A DNA stretch of 12,528 bases. Source: Deltaproteobacteria bacterium (lineage in GTDB: Bacteria > Bdellovibrionota > UBA1018). The notes under the pieces are model-generated. The model ran no database searches, had not been told where the DNA came from, and worked only from the letters and a program-made list of their open reading frames with translations. The stretch is taken from contig JABDFB010000063.1 in assembly GCA_013286765.1 (NCBI GenBank), positions 1 through 12,528 on the forward strand, written 5' to 3'. Both the position numbers and the translations under genes were made by a program. Positions 12,424 to 12,528 of this stretch are shown here, piece by piece. The number at the start of each line of letters is the position of its first letter. The first letter of the stretch is position 1.

Positions 12424-12528
12424 AATAGCTTCCTAAACGATATTCCAAAAGACATTTTGTCTCAAACCGGTAAAACTAAGAAGGATCTCTTCGATTGGGG
12501 AATTCTCGTTTCGAGTGTTGCTGTATTT
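12403..12528 (+). CDS. Possible 5' end of a divergent gene, truncated by the window edge
   Basis: An open frame of 42 codons from ATG 12403 continues past the right edge. The translated part includes NDIPKDILSQTGKTKKDLFD and then a hydrophobic stretch WGILVSSVAVF that could open a membrane helix. This reads like genuine protein, but it is too short to identify. ATG 12403 has no good ribosome binding site and overlaps the start of the coiled-coil gene by 21 bases. The frame is also open upstream, antisense to that gene, so the true start may differ (for example TTG 12451). Confidence 0.4.
   Translation, partial: MLYTGAHNSFLNDIPKDILSQTGKTKKDLFDWGILVSSVAVF

Overview
The window looks like chromosomal DNA of a Gram-negative bacterium. 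It carries an O-antigen ligase type polymer enzyme, nucleotide-sugar genes, exported proteins with classical signal peptides and Flp/Tad-type pseudopilins. Family resemblance loosely suggests a Bdellovibrio-like or other former 'delta' proteobacterium, but no marker gene here proves this. Genes are tightly packed: many start and stop codons overlap, and no gene-free stretch exceeds about 145 bases.

Layout. (1) 1-1095: the 5' end of an exported protein on the minus strand, head-to-head with a TIGR02757/DUF2400 gene. That protein ends in an endonuclease III-like cysteine pattern. (2) 999-5426, plus strand: a compact glycan operon of O-antigen ligase/polymerase-like membrane protein, GT4 glycosyltransferase, UDP-glucuronate decarboxylase (UDP-xylose synthase) and a second GT4 glycosyltransferase. 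The last three starts each overlap the preceding stop by four bases. (3) 5401-7779, minus strand: a PfkB-family sugar kinase downstream of an unrecognised secreted protein with eight cysteines. (4) 7924-9639, minus strand: a small Tad-like pilin cluster made of a Flp pilin, a TadE-like pseudopilin, a TadG-like membrane protein, a third pseudopilin-like frame and an unrecognised ORF. The last three overlap one another in different frames. (5) 9776-11642, plus strand: a small membrane-anchored protein, a stand-alone cupin phosphomannose isomerase and mannose-1-phosphate guanylyltransferase. (6) 11653-12528: a coiled-coil protein on the minus strand and the possible 5' end of a divergent gene.

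The genes fit together around surface structures. The UDP-glucuronate decarboxylase would supply UDP-xylose, the isomerase/guanylyltransferase pair GDP-mannose, and the two GT4 enzymes and the ligase-like protein would use such donors to build and transfer a surface polysaccharide. The pseudopilins point to a Tad-type pilus or secretion apparatus whose ATPase, secretin and prepilin peptidase are not in this window. The least ordinary parts are the overlapping pseudopilin region (8373-8612), the iron-sulfur-like signature of the DUF2400 protein and the eight-cysteine secreted protein. I saw no CRISPR array, transposase, tRNA or rRNA.
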